Source: Terrabacter sp. 28 (GTDB lineage Bacteria > Actinomycetota > Actinomycetes > Actinomycetales > Dermatophilaceae). From it: a stretch of DNA of 34,723 nt. Shown here piece after piece: positions 16,893 through 25,085 of this stretch. The notes beneath the pieces are model-generated. The model saw only the letters and a list, made by a program, of their open reading frames with translations. It did not search any database and was not told where the DNA came from. The position numbers were made by a program, and so were the translations under genes. The stretch covers positions 1-34,723 of the forward strand of contig JYOE01000032.1 in NCBI GenBank assembly GCA_000955875.1, written 5' to 3'. Numbering within the stretch: the first letter of the stretch is position 1; each line of letters starts with the position of its first letter.

Positions 16893-16997
16893 TGCGCCTC
16901 CTCCCGCGCGCGACCTGCCGCCTGCCTCGAACGGGCGGGGCGGGGGCGCCGAGCCGTCGGGCGGCGGCCGGGCCCGGGTCGCCCTACTCTCGGAACC

Positions 16998-17966
16998 GTG
17001 GAGCTCGAGGTCCGGCACCTGCGTGTCATCGCGGTGGTCGCGCAGCAGGGCAGCCTGCCCGCGGCGGCTGCCGTCCTCGGCGTGTCGCCGGCAGCCCTGG
17101 GCTCGGAGGTGGGCCGCATCGAGCGGGCACTCGGCTGCTCCCTGTTCCGCACGAGCGGTGACTCGGTCTCGTGCACGGCGATCGGCGAGCGGGTCGCGGC
17201 GCGGGCCCGGGCCGTCGTCAACGAGGTGGCGCTGCTCCGCGAGGACGTGCGCGGCCACCAGTCCGGCGAGGGCCCGCTGCGCATCTCGTCCGACTCGCTG
17301 CGCTACTTCACCTCGTTCGTCAGCCACGCCTATGCGACCGACATGCGGCGGCCACTGCTGCCCGTGCCGCCGCTCACCGGCACCACCACGACGGAGGCCA
17401 TCAGCGACGGCCGCATCGACGTCGCCGTCGTCATCGCGCTGGCGGCCGCGCACACGAAGGAGCGCGCGGACGTCGGCGAGCGCCTCATCGTCGAGCGCGA
17501 GCCGCTGCTCGTAGCGCTCTCCGCGACGCACCCGCTCGCGGCCCAGCGCTGCGTCGACATCCGGGACCTCGCGGACGAGGACTGGATCCTGCCCCCGGTC
17601 GAGATCGATCCCGGCTCCGAGGCGACGAGCTCGGTGCTCGGCGCGCTCGGCGTCACGCTCCGGTCGTCGTACGGGCCGCACGACCTGGGGCCGCTGTGGC
17701 CGGCCGTCGTGACCGGGCGCGCGGTCTCGTTCGCGGTGCCGACCGCCGCAGCCCCGCCCGGTGGGGTGCTGCGCCCGCTCTGCGACCAGCCGATCATCGC
17801 CCGGCGCGTGCTGCGCTGGCGGCTCGGCTCGATCGGCGAGGAGGACGTCGAGCGGTGCGTGCGGGCCGCGGGGTCGGCGTACCGGGAGCAGCTCACCCAC
17901 ACGGCACAGACCCAGGGGTGGTGGCCGACGGCGCGCTCGGAGGAGAAGCCGACGCTCGCGTCCTGA
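16998..17966 (+). CDS. LysR family transcriptional regulator
   Basis: 322 residues. The N-terminal winged helix-turn-helix reads VRHLRVIAVVAQQGSLPAAA and continues LGVSPAALGSEVGRIERALG, a typical LysR arrangement. A linker and a periplasmic-binding-like effector domain follow from about residue 90 (GEGPLRISSD). The start is GTG 16998 with TACTCT (16985-16990) seven bases upstream, the spacing of a leaderless -10 box. It is followed after 53 bp by the dimethylargininase gene on the same strand and may control it, although LysR targets are more often divergent. The effector is unknown. Confidence 0.85.
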   Translation: MELEVRHLRVIAVVAQQGSLPAAAAVLGVSPAALGSEVGRIERALGCSLFRTSGDSVSCTAIGERVAARARAVVNEVALLREDVRGHQSGEGPLRISSDSLRYFTSFVSHAYATDMRRPLLPVPPLTGTTTTEAISDGRIDVAVVIALAAAHTKERADVGERLIVEREPLLVALSATHPLAAQRCVDIRDLADEDWILPPVEIDPGSEATSSVLGALGVTLRSSYGPHDLGPLWPAVVTGRAVSFAVPTAAAPPGGVLRPLCDQPIIARRVLRWRLGSIGEEDVERCVRAAGSAYREQLTHTAQTQGWWPTARSEEKPTLAS

Positions 17967-18019
17967 CGGGCGACGAGCGCGCCCGGTCGGCCTCGTTCCG
18001 CCACCCATAGGGTGAGCGC

Positions 18020-18790
18020 GTGCATTGTCGCCTCGCGCTCGTCCGCCGCCCCTCGCCCCGACTCGCGGACGGGATCGTGACACAGCTCGAGCGGTCGACG
18101 ACGGTCGACGCGGACCTGGCCCTGCGGCAGTGGCAGGAGTACGTCGACGTGCTGCGTCGCCGCGGCTGGTCGGTCGTCGACGCACCGGCCGCCGACGACT
18201 GCCCTGACGGCGTCTTCATCGAGGACCAGGTCGTCGTCCACGGCGACGTGGCGGTGCTGTGCCGCTCCGGCGCCCCCGAGCGGCGGGGCGAGCGCGCCGG
18301 CGTGCGCGAGGCCGTCGAGGCACACGGCTACCGCACCGTCGAGATCGAGGGGCCGGGCACGCTCGACGGAGGTGACGTGCTCAAGCACGGCCACCACGTG
18401 TGGGTCGGGGTCGGCGGGCGCACCAACCACGACGGCGTCGCGCAGCTCGCCCGGGCCCTGGAGGGTCACCGCGTCGACGTCGTGCCGGTGCCGGTCTCCA
18501 AGGTGCTGCACCTCAAGTCGGCCGTGACGGCCCTGCCCGACGGCACCGTCGTCGGCCACCTCCCCCTCGTCGACGACCCCACCGTGTGGCCCCGGTTCCT
18601 GCCCGTGCCGGAGGAGCCGGGCGCCCACGTCGTGCTGCTCGGCGGGCAGTCCGTGCTCATGTCGGCGGCAGCACCCCGTACCGCCCAGCTCTTCGCGGCG
18701 AGAGGGCTCGACGTGACGATGGTCGACATTTCCGAGTTCGAGAAGCTCGAGGGCTGCGTCACCTGCCTCTCCGTGCGGCTGCGCGGCTAG
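18020..18790 (+). CDS. ddaH: Dimethylargininase (N,N-dimethylarginine dimethylaminohydrolase)
   Basis: 256 residues of the guanidino-modifying superfamily. FIEDQVVVHGDVAVL holds the substrate-binding Glu/Asp region, GTLDGGDVL is a family motif, LHLKSAV carries the catalytic His, and GCVTCLSVRL near the C-terminus the nucleophilic Cys. It hydrolyses methylated arginines to citrulline and methylamines; some relatives act on arginine. The start is GTG 18020 with TAGGGT (18008-18013) six bases upstream, again a leaderless pattern. A GTATGCCG octamer (inverted) abuts the stop codon. No other arginine-catabolic gene is visible beside it. Confidence 0.88.
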   Translation: MHCRLALVRRPSPRLADGIVTQLERSTTVDADLALRQWQEYVDVLRRRGWSVVDAPAADDCPDGVFIEDQVVVHGDVAVLCRSGAPERRGERAGVREAVEAHGYRTVEIEGPGTLDGGDVLKHGHHVWVGVGGRTNHDGVAQLARALEGHRVDVVPVPVSKVLHLKSAVTALPDGTVVGHLPLVDDPTVWPRFLPVPEEPGAHVVLLGGQSVLMSAAAPRTAQLFAARGLDVTMVDISEFEKLEGCVTCLSVRLRG

Positions 18791-18798
18791 CGGCATAC
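18791..18798 (-). repeat. GTATGCCG octamer directly after the ddaH stop
   Basis: A non-coding copy on the minus strand, immediately following the TAG stop codon of ddaH. See the finding on this octamer. Confidence 0.6.
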
Positions 18799-18892
18799 GC
18801 CCTCGGGCCCCGGCCCCGGGCCGTGCGACGGGTCGCGGTTTGCTAAGGTCGCTAACTGGATGAGCAATCTCCCGAGCGATCGAGGTGAGGGC

Positions 18893-19759
18893 ATGACCAC
18901 ACGACCTGCACGACCAGCGCACGAGCGCGGGTTGACGCCGACCGACCACGTGCGCCGCGCCACCGTCGTCGCTGCCGAGGTGTTCTGCGTCGTGGGCACG
19001 CTCGTGGGCCTCGGGGTGTTCGGCACCCGCGTCGAGGAGTCATCGGGTGGCGCACTCGCGGCCACGGCGACGCTCATCGCGCCGGCCACCCCGGCCTTCT
19101 CGATCTGGACGCCCATCTACCTCGGTCTCCTGGCGTATGCCGTGTGGCAGGCGCTGCCCGCCAACGCCGTGCGCGCCCGGGTGCGCAGCACCGGCTGGCT
19201 CGCCGCGGCCTCGATGGTGCTGAACGCGGGGTGGCTCCTCGTGACGCAGCAGGGATGGATCTGGGTGAGCGTCGTCGTGATCGTCGCGCTCGCCGTGACG
19301 CTCGGCGTGCTGCTGCGACGCCTCACCGAGGCGCCCGCCGCCTCGCCGATCGAGACGGTCGTCGTCGACGGCACCTTCGGCGCCTACCTCGGCTGGGTTG
19401 CGGTGGCCACGTGCGCGAACATCACTGCGGCACTGGTCGACTCGGGCGTCGACCTCAGTGCCTGGCTCAACCAGGTCGCGGCGGTGCTGGTCCTCGCCGT
19501 CGCCGGCGGTGTCGGGGTGCTGTTCGCGCGTCGTCTCGGCGGTCGCTGGGCCGTGGCCGGGGCCATGGCGTGGGGCCTGGCCTGGATCGCGGTAGGACGC
19601 ATCGCCGACACGCCCCGCTCGCTCGTCACCGGGATCGCCGCCGTGGTGGCTGCCCTCGTGGTGCTCGGTGCTGCGGCCCGCCGGCACACGCCCGCCGGGT
19701 CACGCGACACCCGCGACACCCGCGACCGCTCGGCGGCCCGGCTCCAGCCGGAGGGCTGA
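18893..19759 (+). CDS. TspO/MBR-like tryptophan-rich membrane protein
   Basis: 288 residues, integral membrane. The segment FSIWTPIYLGLLAYAVWQAL resembles the tryptophan-rich helix of TspO/MBR sensory proteins. I count about eight hydrophobic segments, more than the five of classical TspO, so this is an extended family member. The C-terminal tail repeats Arg-Asp-Thr. ATG 18893 is preceded by GAGGTGAGG; ATG 18860 is an upstream alternative. A TAAGGT -10-like box lies at 18844-18849. The next gene, an FAD oxidoreductase, starts five bases after the stop, so the two are probably cotranslated. A role in tetrapyrrole, oxidative or light response is possible by family but unproven. Confidence 0.75.
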   Translation: MTTRPARPAHERGLTPTDHVRRATVVAAEVFCVVGTLVGLGVFGTRVEESSGGALAATATLIAPATPAFSIWTPIYLGLLAYAVWQALPANAVRARVRSTGWLAAASMVLNAGWLLVTQQGWIWVSVVVIVALAVTLGVLLRRLTEAPAASPIETVVVDGTFGAYLGWVAVATCANITAALVDSGVDLSAWLNQVAAVLVLAVAGGVGVLFARRLGGRWAVAGAMAWGLAWIAVGRIADTPRSLVTGIAAVVAALVVLGAAARRHTPAGSRDTRDTRDRSAARLQPEG

Positions 19760-19764
19760 GCGCC

Positions 19765-21024
19765 GTGGACGCCGACGTCGTCGTCGTGGGCGCGGGCCTT
19801 GCCGGCCTGCGGTGCGCGGTGCGGCTCGCCGAGCTGGGCCGCGAGGTGCTCGTCCTCGAGTCGGCCGATGCCGTCGGAGGGCGCATCCGCACCGACGTCG
19901 TCGACGGCTTCCGCTGCGACCGCGGGTTCCAGGTGCTCAACCCGGCCTACCCGGCCGTCCGTCGATGGGTCGACCTCGAGTCGCTCGACCTCAAACCCTT
20001 CGGCGCCGGGGTGCTGGTCCGCCAGGCCGACGGCCTCAAGGTGGTGGCCGACCCGGTGCGGGAGCCGCGCCGACTCGCTGCCACCCTGCGCAGCGGCTAC
20101 GCGAACCCCGTCGAGCTGGCGGCACTGGGCCGGTGGGCCGGGCGCGTGATGGTCGACCCGAAAGGCGTTCTGGCGCAACAGGACTGCACGCTCGCCGAGT
20201 CTTTCGACCGCGCTGGTGTGACGGGACGGCTGCGCCGTGAGGTCCTCGAGCCCTTCCTCGCCGGCGTGCTCGTCGACAGCCACGGGCGATCCTCGGCCAC
20301 CTTCACCAAGCTGCTCGTGCGGATGTTCGCGCTCGGTCGACCCTCGGTGCCGGCACTCGGCATGCAAGCCCTTCCCCGGCAGCTGGCCGAACGGCTGGGT
20401 GACCGCGTGCGCCTGAACCGTCGCGTCGAGGCGGTGGTGCCGGTCGAGGGTGGCACCGAGGGCAGGGTCGAGGTCCGGACCGGGGAGGGGGTCCTGAGCG
20501 CCCGCCGCGCCGTCGTGGCGACCGACCCGCTCGGCGCCTCGGCGCTCACGGGCCTACCCGAGCCGCACGTCCGGGGGCTGGTGACGTGGTGGTTCGACGC
20601 CCCGGAGGCGCCGCACGCGCTCCCCTTCGTCGCCGTCGACGGAAGGCGGTCCGGGGACCAAGCACCCGGGCCGGTGTGGAACGCGGCGGTCATGACCGCG
20701 GCGGCGCCCAGCTACGCCCCGCCCGCGCGGCACCTCGTCGAGGCCACCTGCCTGCTCGACCGGCCCGACGGCGACGCGTCCCAGGCCGACGTCCTGCGCC
20801 ACGTCGGCGAGATCTACGGCTGCGACACCTCCGGGTGGCGGCTCGTGACCCGGCACCGCGTCGAGGCCGCGCTGCCGGCGATGGCGCCACCGCTGCAGGC
20901 ACGCTCGTCCGTCGACCTCGGTGACGGCGTCTTCGTGTGCGGCGACCACCGCGACACCGCATCGATCCAGGGCGCCCTGGTCTCGGGACACCGCACCGCC
21001 GAGGCGGTCCACGCGTCCCTCTGA
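19765..21024 (+). CDS. FAD-dependent amine oxidase / phytoene-desaturase-like oxidoreductase
   Basis: 419 residues. The N-terminal dinucleotide-binding motif VVVVGAGLAGLRCAVRL is followed by EVLVLESADAVGGRIRTD, the GG doublet of the amine oxidase/carotenoid desaturase family. The C-terminal VFVCGDHRDTASIQGALVSG is the second FAD-contact motif. GTG 19765 follows GGAGG at nine bases and lies five bases after the TspO-like stop. No carotenoid synthase or polyene gene is adjacent, so desaturase and amine oxidase activity cannot be separated. The absence of a signal peptide suggests a cytosolic enzyme. Confidence 0.82.
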   Translation: MDADVVVVGAGLAGLRCAVRLAELGREVLVLESADAVGGRIRTDVVDGFRCDRGFQVLNPAYPAVRRWVDLESLDLKPFGAGVLVRQADGLKVVADPVREPRRLAATLRSGYANPVELAALGRWAGRVMVDPKGVLAQQDCTLAESFDRAGVTGRLRREVLEPFLAGVLVDSHGRSSATFTKLLVRMFALGRPSVPALGMQALPRQLAERLGDRVRLNRRVEAVVPVEGGTEGRVEVRTGEGVLSARRAVVATDPLGASALTGLPEPHVRGLVTWWFDAPEAPHALPFVAVDGRRSGDQAPGPVWNAAVMTAAAPSYAPPARHLVEATCLLDRPDGDASQADVLRHVGEIYGCDTSGWRLVTRHRVEAALPAMAPPLQARSSVDLGDGVFVCGDHRDTASIQGALVSGHRTAEAVHASL

Positions 21025-21101
21025 GGGGCGGTCGGCGAGACCCGCTGCGACGACCCCGTCGGGCGCGCGGCGAGACTCCGCGGAAAAAGATCGGCTCCGG
21101 T

Positions 21102-21130
21102 GCATCCGGGGCGGGTGTCCACCCGGAAGT
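21102..21130 (+). promoter_or_regulatory. SigK-like ECF promoter of the sortase module
   Basis: GCATCC (21102-21107), a 15-base spacer, then CCGGAAGT (21123-21130). From memory, the mycobacterial SigK consensus is CCATCC-N15/16-CCGAATC. The downstream operon encodes an ECF sigma factor with an RskA-type partner, so the site is placed for autoregulation. It would give a leader of about 100 bases. Confidence 0.5.
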
Positions 21131-21241
21131 AGGAGGCAGACGGCACCCCAGGCCGTCGACCGCGCACCTCCCCTCCTGGAACGTCCGCCCGACGAGAGCG
21201 ACCCGGTCGCACTCGAGAACTCACACCGGAAAGGAACGACC

Positions 21242-22066
21242 ATGAAGTCCATCCGCATCGCCGCCGCCGCTTCGCTCGCCCTCGCCCCCGCCGCCCTCGT
21301 CGCGGCCCCCGCACACGCCGCCGACGCCACCGTCTCGGTGCTGCACGGCGTGCCCGGTGCGACGGTCGACGTCTACGCCAACGGCAAGGCCCTGCTCACC
21401 AACTTCAAGCCCGGCACGCTCACCGACCCGCTGATGCTCCCCGAGGGCACCTACGACCTCAAGGTCACCCAGGCGGGGGCCGGCGCCGGCGGCGCCGCCG
21501 TCATCGAGGCCAAGGACGTGCAGGTCCCGGGCGGCGCCAACGTCACCGTGGTGGCCCACCTGTCGGAGGCCGGCAAGCCGGTGCTCACCCCGTTCGTCAA
21601 CGACACCTCGAAGGTGCCGGCGGGCAAGGCCCGGCTGACGGTCCGCCACACCGCTGCGGCTCCCGCGGTCGACGTCAGGGCCAACGGCACCGCTGCGCTC
21701 AAGGGCCTGACCAACCCGAACGAGGCGAAGGCCGTCGTCGGCGCGGGCACCATCAAGGCCGACGTCGTGCTCGCCGGGACGTCCGACGTCGCGATCGGCC
21801 CCGCCGACCTCGACCTCAAGGAGGGCACGAACACCATCGTGTACGCCTGGGGCAGCGCCGCCGACAAGAACCTCAAGCTCGCGGTGCAGACCATCTCCGG
21901 CATGCACTCCGCTCCCGGCGGCGTGCCCGCCGGCGCGGGCGGACAGGTCGCCGCCGCGCAGCAGTCCTCCGACGTCGCCCGCTACTCGGCCGTCGTCGGT
22001 GCGGCAGCCGCGGCCGGAGTGCTCGTGCTCGTGACGCGTCGCCGGTCGGCGCGCGCCGAGAGCTGA
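21242..22066 (+). CDS. Exported DUF4397-domain surface protein
   Basis: 274 residues. It has a Sec signal peptide ending APAHA/AD (about residue 28). Two or more DUF4397 beta-rich repeats follow, opening with TVSVLHGVPGATVDVYANG and recurring in ARLTVRHTAAAPAVDVRANG. A linker leads to a C-terminal helix YSAVVGAAAAAGVLVLV ending in RRRSAR. The end has the hydrophobic helix and basic tail of a cell-wall sorting signal, but no LPXTG is visible before it. The RBS GGAAAGGAA is excellent. The function of DUF4397 is unknown. The adjacent class F sortase suggests this is its substrate, or at least a surface partner. Confidence 0.85.
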   Translation: MKSIRIAAAASLALAPAALVAAPAHAADATVSVLHGVPGATVDVYANGKALLTNFKPGTLTDPLMLPEGTYDLKVTQAGAGAGGAAVIEAKDVQVPGGANVTVVAHLSEAGKPVLTPFVNDTSKVPAGKARLTVRHTAAAPAVDVRANGTAALKGLTNPNEAKAVVGAGTIKADVVLAGTSDVAIGPADLDLKEGTNTIVYAWGSAADKNLKLAVQTISGMHSAPGGVPAGAGGQVAAAQQSSDVARYSAVVGAAAAAGVLVLVTRRRSARAES

Positions 22067-22091
22067 GCGGCCCACACCCCGAGGAGACCCC

Positions 22092-23003
22092 ATGCCCGGC
22101 CCACAGCACCGGACGGCCGCCCGAGCCGGCTCCGTGACGCGGGACGACGTCGCCGACGTGCACGTCACCCCGTCGCGGCACCGCGCGCCGGCCGGCGACC
22201 CTCCCGCCCCGTTCGCCGAGGGGCGGGAGGCCGGAGCCGGGGTCGGGACCGAGGGACCCGTGCCGGGGCGTGTTCGGGGGCACGTCCCGGCGGGGGCTCG
22301 GGGAGCCCGGACCGTGGCCGCCGCACTGGCGGCGGCCCTCCTGGCCGGGCTGGCGGTGGCGTGGCTGACGCGCCCGCAGCAGAGCGCACGCCCTGCCGGG
22401 AGTGAGGGGATCCGGTCGGTCACGGCACCGTCGTCCAGCGCGCCCGGCGCTCCGGCGGCGCGTGCGCCCGCCGCCGGAGCGTCCCCCTCGGAGCCCTCGT
22501 CGACCCCGGTGTCCGCCAGACCCGCGACGGTTCCGGCCGCGCCAGCCGACGGTCGACAGGGCATGCCGGAGCAGCTGACCATCCAGCGCCTGGGCATCGA
22601 CATGCCGGTCGTCCCCCAGGGCGTGGCCCGGGACGGCGAGATGGCGCTGCCCGCCACCCCGGCGCAGGTCGGGTGGTACCGCTACGGACCACGTCCCGGC
22701 GACCGCGCTGGTGCCACCGTCCTGGCGGCCCACCTCGACATGCCGGGCTACGGCATCGGCCCGATCGCCAAGGTCGAGGACCTGCGCGCCGGTGACGTCA
22801 TCACCGTGCGCTCGGCGGCCACGACGCACCGCTTCCGGGTGACCGGCGTCGCGAGCGTCCGCAAGACCTCGCTCGACCTGGCCGCCCTTTTCGCCCGCGA
22901 CGGCCCGCCCCGCCTGCACGTGGTGACCTGCGGCGGTGAGTTCGACAGAGAACGCCGGCGGTACGACGAGAACGTCGTCGTGACGGCCGTGCCGATGACG
23001 TGA
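22092..23003 (+). CDS. Class F sortase
   Basis: 303 residues. A ~70-residue polar N-terminus, one transmembrane helix (about 73-92) and a Pro/Ala/Ser linker precede the sortase beta barrel (about 158-303). The catalytic set is His214 (VLAAHLDM), Cys280 (HVVTCGGEFD) and Arg near 289-290 (RRRYDENVVV). VTCGGEFD and the DENVVV ending are characteristic of actinobacterial class F (sortase E/F-like) enzymes. It is a membrane-bound transpeptidase that should cleave a sorting motif and attach the protein to peptidoglycan or a partner. ATG 22092 follows GGAGA and lies 25 bp after the DUF4397 gene, so they are cotranscribed. Confidence 0.9.
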   Translation: MPGPQHRTAARAGSVTRDDVADVHVTPSRHRAPAGDPPAPFAEGREAGAGVGTEGPVPGRVRGHVPAGARGARTVAAALAAALLAGLAVAWLTRPQQSARPAGSEGIRSVTAPSSSAPGAPAARAPAAGASPSEPSSTPVSARPATVPAAPADGRQGMPEQLTIQRLGIDMPVVPQGVARDGEMALPATPAQVGWYRYGPRPGDRAGATVLAAHLDMPGYGIGPIAKVEDLRAGDVITVRSAATTHRFRVTGVASVRKTSLDLAALFARDGPPRLHVVTCGGEFDRERRRYDENVVVTAVPMT

Positions 23004-23036
23004 GCGTGAGCCGACATGCCGTGGTTAGGTGTACTC

Positions 23037-23609
23037 GTGCACGTGCACGACGACCCTGATGTCGAGTCCGCCGAGCTCGCCGCCCGGTTGTCCGGTGGCG
23101 ACCGCGAGGCGCTCGCCGAGATGTACCGCCGCTGGTCACCCCTCGTGCACACCATCGCGCTGCGTGCCCTCGGCACCCGTGAGGACGCCGAGGACGTCGT
23201 CCAGCAGGTCTTCGTCGCCGCGTGGCGGGGCCGGGCGACCCTGCGTCCCGACCGCGGCTCCCCGGCCGCCTGGCTCGTGGGCATCACGAAGCACCGGGTG
23301 GCCGACGTGCGGGCCGAGCGCTACCGGGCCCACCGCAACCTGCAGGCCGTCGCCTCCGAGGTCGCGACCGCACCCGACGCCGCCGGCGACTCGGACTGGG
23401 CGGAGCGGCTGCTGCTGGTGCACGAGCTGGAACGGATGGGTGACCCGCGCGCGACGGTGCTGCGCATGGCGTTCATCGAGGACCGCACCCACGAGGACAT
23501 CGCCCGGGCCCTCGACCTGCCCCTCGGCACGGTCAAGAGCCACGTGCGCCGGGGCCTGATGGCACTGAGAGATCGACTGAAGGAGGTGGAACGTGTCTCA
23601 CCCGAGTGA
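23037..23609 (+). CDS. ECF RNA polymerase sigma factor (SigK-like)
   Basis: About 190 residues. The sigma-2 region includes DAEDVVQQVFVAAWRG. Sigma-4 ends THEDIARALDLPLGTVKSHVRRGL with a typical helix-turn-helix. There is no extra C-terminal domain. GTG 23037 has TTAGGT six bases upstream; ATG 23016 in the same frame is an alternative and neither has a strong ribosome site. The gene overlaps the anti-sigma gene by 17 bp. The RskA-type partner suggests the SigK group, activated when the anti-sigma factor is inactivated or cleaved. The probable target is the promoter at 21102-21130. Confidence 0.9.
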   Translation: MHVHDDPDVESAELAARLSGGDREALAEMYRRWSPLVHTIALRALGTREDAEDVVQQVFVAAWRGRATLRPDRGSPAAWLVGITKHRVADVRAERYRAHRNLQAVASEVATAPDAAGDSDWAERLLLVHELERMGDPRATVLRMAFIEDRTHEDIARALDLPLGTVKSHVRRGLMALRDRLKEVERVSPE

Positions 23610-24327
23610 CGACGAGCTGGTCGACCTCGCCCTGGGCGAGCCGACCGGCGACGTGTCGGCCCACGTCGCGCAGTGCGCGGCGTGCTCCTCCGCGGTGACC
23701 GACCTCCGCCGCACCGTGCGCCTCGTCTCCAACCCCGGGCCGTATGCCGGGTGGCAGGCTCCGGACGACGCTGTCTGGACGAGGGTCGCGGCCCAGCTCG
23801 ACACCGCCGAGGACGCGATACCCGAGGCTCCCGACGCTTCCGGAACGGCGCCCGCCGCACCGTCGGCACCCGTCGTCCGGCTCGATCGACCCGGCCGGCG
23901 GCGTACGGCAGCGTGGGCCGCCGCCCTCGTCGCCGCCAGCCTCGTCGTCGGGCTGCTCACCGGACGCGCCATCTGGGGCACGACGGAGGGCGGTCAGGTC
24001 GCCCAGGTGGCCCTCGCGACCCTCGACACCCGACGCACCGAGGGCGAGGCCACGCTCGTGCGCGCAGCCTCGGGCCTCGACCTGCAGGTCAGCACCGACA
24101 CCGCCCTCGACGCCGGAGACGGCTACCTCGAGGTGTGGCTCATCAACGCCGACGGCAAGCGGATGGTGTCCGTGGGAGTCCTGCGACCCGGCGAACCCGG
24201 CTCGTTCCCGGTCACCCAGGCGCTGATCGACCAGGGCTACGTCGTCGTCGACATCTCCAAGGAGCAGTTCGACGACAAGCCGGCCCACTCGGGCGACAGC
24301 CTGCTCCGAGGGCAGCTGCCCGCCTGA
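23593..24327 (+). CDS. RskA-type zinc anti-sigma factor
   Basis: 244 residues. The cytoplasmic ZAS-like segment has His24-x3-Cys28-x2-Cys31 (HVAQCAAC). One transmembrane helix lies at about 106-124. The extracytoplasmic domain (130-244), with DGYLEVWLINADGKRM and GYVVVDISKEQFD, matches the RskA/anti-sigma-K fold. It should hold the adjacent sigma factor inactive at the membrane until an envelope signal acts. GTG 23593 follows GGAGGTGG and overlaps the sigma gene by 17 bp, which couples their synthesis. One GTATGCCG octamer (23742-23749) lies in the gene. Confidence 0.9.
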   Translation: MSHPSDDELVDLALGEPTGDVSAHVAQCAACSSAVTDLRRTVRLVSNPGPYAGWQAPDDAVWTRVAAQLDTAEDAIPEAPDASGTAPAAPSAPVVRLDRPGRRRTAAWAAALVAASLVVGLLTGRAIWGTTEGGQVAQVALATLDTRRTEGEATLVRAASGLDLQVSTDTALDAGDGYLEVWLINADGKRMVSVGVLRPGEPGSFPVTQALIDQGYVVVDISKEQFDDKPAHSGDSLLRGQLPA

Positions 24328-24344
24328 GGGCGCGACCGGGGGGA

Positions 24345-24352
24345 CGGCATAC
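24345..24352 (-). repeat. GTATGCCG octamer, intergenic copy
   Basis: A non-coding copy in the 121-bp gap between the convergent anti-sigma and MarR genes. See the finding on this octamer. Confidence 0.6.
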
Positions 24353-24448
24353 GCCATGGGCCCCGAGCGGCCGGGACACGGACGGCACGGAAGGCACGGG
24401 CGGGTCGGGTGGGTCGGCCTCGCGGAGGTCGGGGTCGGTCGACGCAGC

Positions 24449-25066
24449 TCAGGACATGAGGTTGCGCATGGCGGCGGTCGCGCCGAGCAGGTAACGCTCG
24501 ACGACGGCGCGATCACGGTCGTCGAGCGAGGCGTCGAGGTCGGCGAGCGCCTCGAACATCGGGCGCATGCGGGCGAGCACCTCGGCGCGTCCGCTGTCGG
24601 TGATGACCACCTCGGTGCGCCGGCCGTCGCCCGGGTGCGAGCGACGCTCGGCGTGCCCCCGCGAGACGAGCCGGTCGACGACGCCCGACGAGGCCGCCGA
24701 GGTGACACCGAGCAGGCGTCCGATCTCGACGGGTCCGAGCGGTCCGCGCATGAGGTGGCGCAGCGAGTGCAGCTCCGTGGTCGACAGGCCGGCCTGGCGC
24801 GCGACGACCGCCGGCACCGTCTCGGACACCTCGACGAGCTCCTGGAGCGCAGCGAGGGTCGCGGTCGTGCGCCACTGAGGCACCCCGGGGACGAGCCCGA
24901 GCTCGGGCATGCCGGAGCGGACGGCGTCTCCCGTCGCGCGTGCGGACGCGTGCGGGGTGCCGTCGTCAGGGCCGTGGTGGCCGGGGGGTGCGTCTGTTGC
25001 GGATCGACGCTTCGTGCTAATGTCACTCACCAACTTAGTAATCATCTGAGTAACTGAGTTACTCAT
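24449..25066 (-). CDS. MarR family transcriptional regulator
   Basis: Up to 205 residues. The winged helix-turn-helix core reads LSTTELHSLRHLMRGPLGPVE, LLGVTSAASSGVVDRLVSRGH and, in the wing, ERRSHPGDGRRTEVVIT. The C-terminal helices pair for dimerisation. The start is uncertain: ATG 25066 or 25045, then a disordered stretch; ATG 24910 lies just before the conserved domain. The first two starts sit in or beside the palindrome 25048-25064. It is divergent from an MMPL exporter and probably represses it and itself, with release by the exported compound (inference). Confidence 0.8.
   Translation of the reverse strand: MSNSVTQMITKLVSDISTKRRSATDAPPGHHGPDDGTPHASARATGDAVRSGMPELGLVPGVPQWRTTATLAALQELVEVSETVPAVVARQAGLSTTELHSLRHLMRGPLGPVEIGRLLGVTSAASSGVVDRLVSRGHAERRSHPGDGRRTEVVITDSGRAEVLARMRPMFEALADLDASLDDRDRAVVERYLLGATAAMRNLMS
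25018..25023 (+). promoter_or_regulatory. Possible -10 box for the MMPL gene
   Basis: TAATGT lies about 62 bases upstream of the MMPL start. Transcription from here would run straight into the palindrome at 25048-25064, where a bound MarR would block it. No convincing -35 is visible (TGTTGC at 17 bases). Confidence 0.3.
25048..25064. promoter_or_regulatory. MarR operator palindrome
   Basis: GAGTAACT-G-AGTTACTC is a perfect 8-1-8 inverted repeat between the divergent MarR and MMPL genes. A further AGTAA half-site lies at 25037-25041. The size and symmetry suit a MarR dimer. Confidence 0.65.
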
Positions 25067-25085
25067 CCTAACCCGGAGGTCTCTC

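Noticed and set aside
19686..19740. Short direct repeats encoding Arg-Asp-Thr at the end of the TspO-like gene
   Set aside because: Only two to three imperfect units, explained by a low-complexity polar tail.
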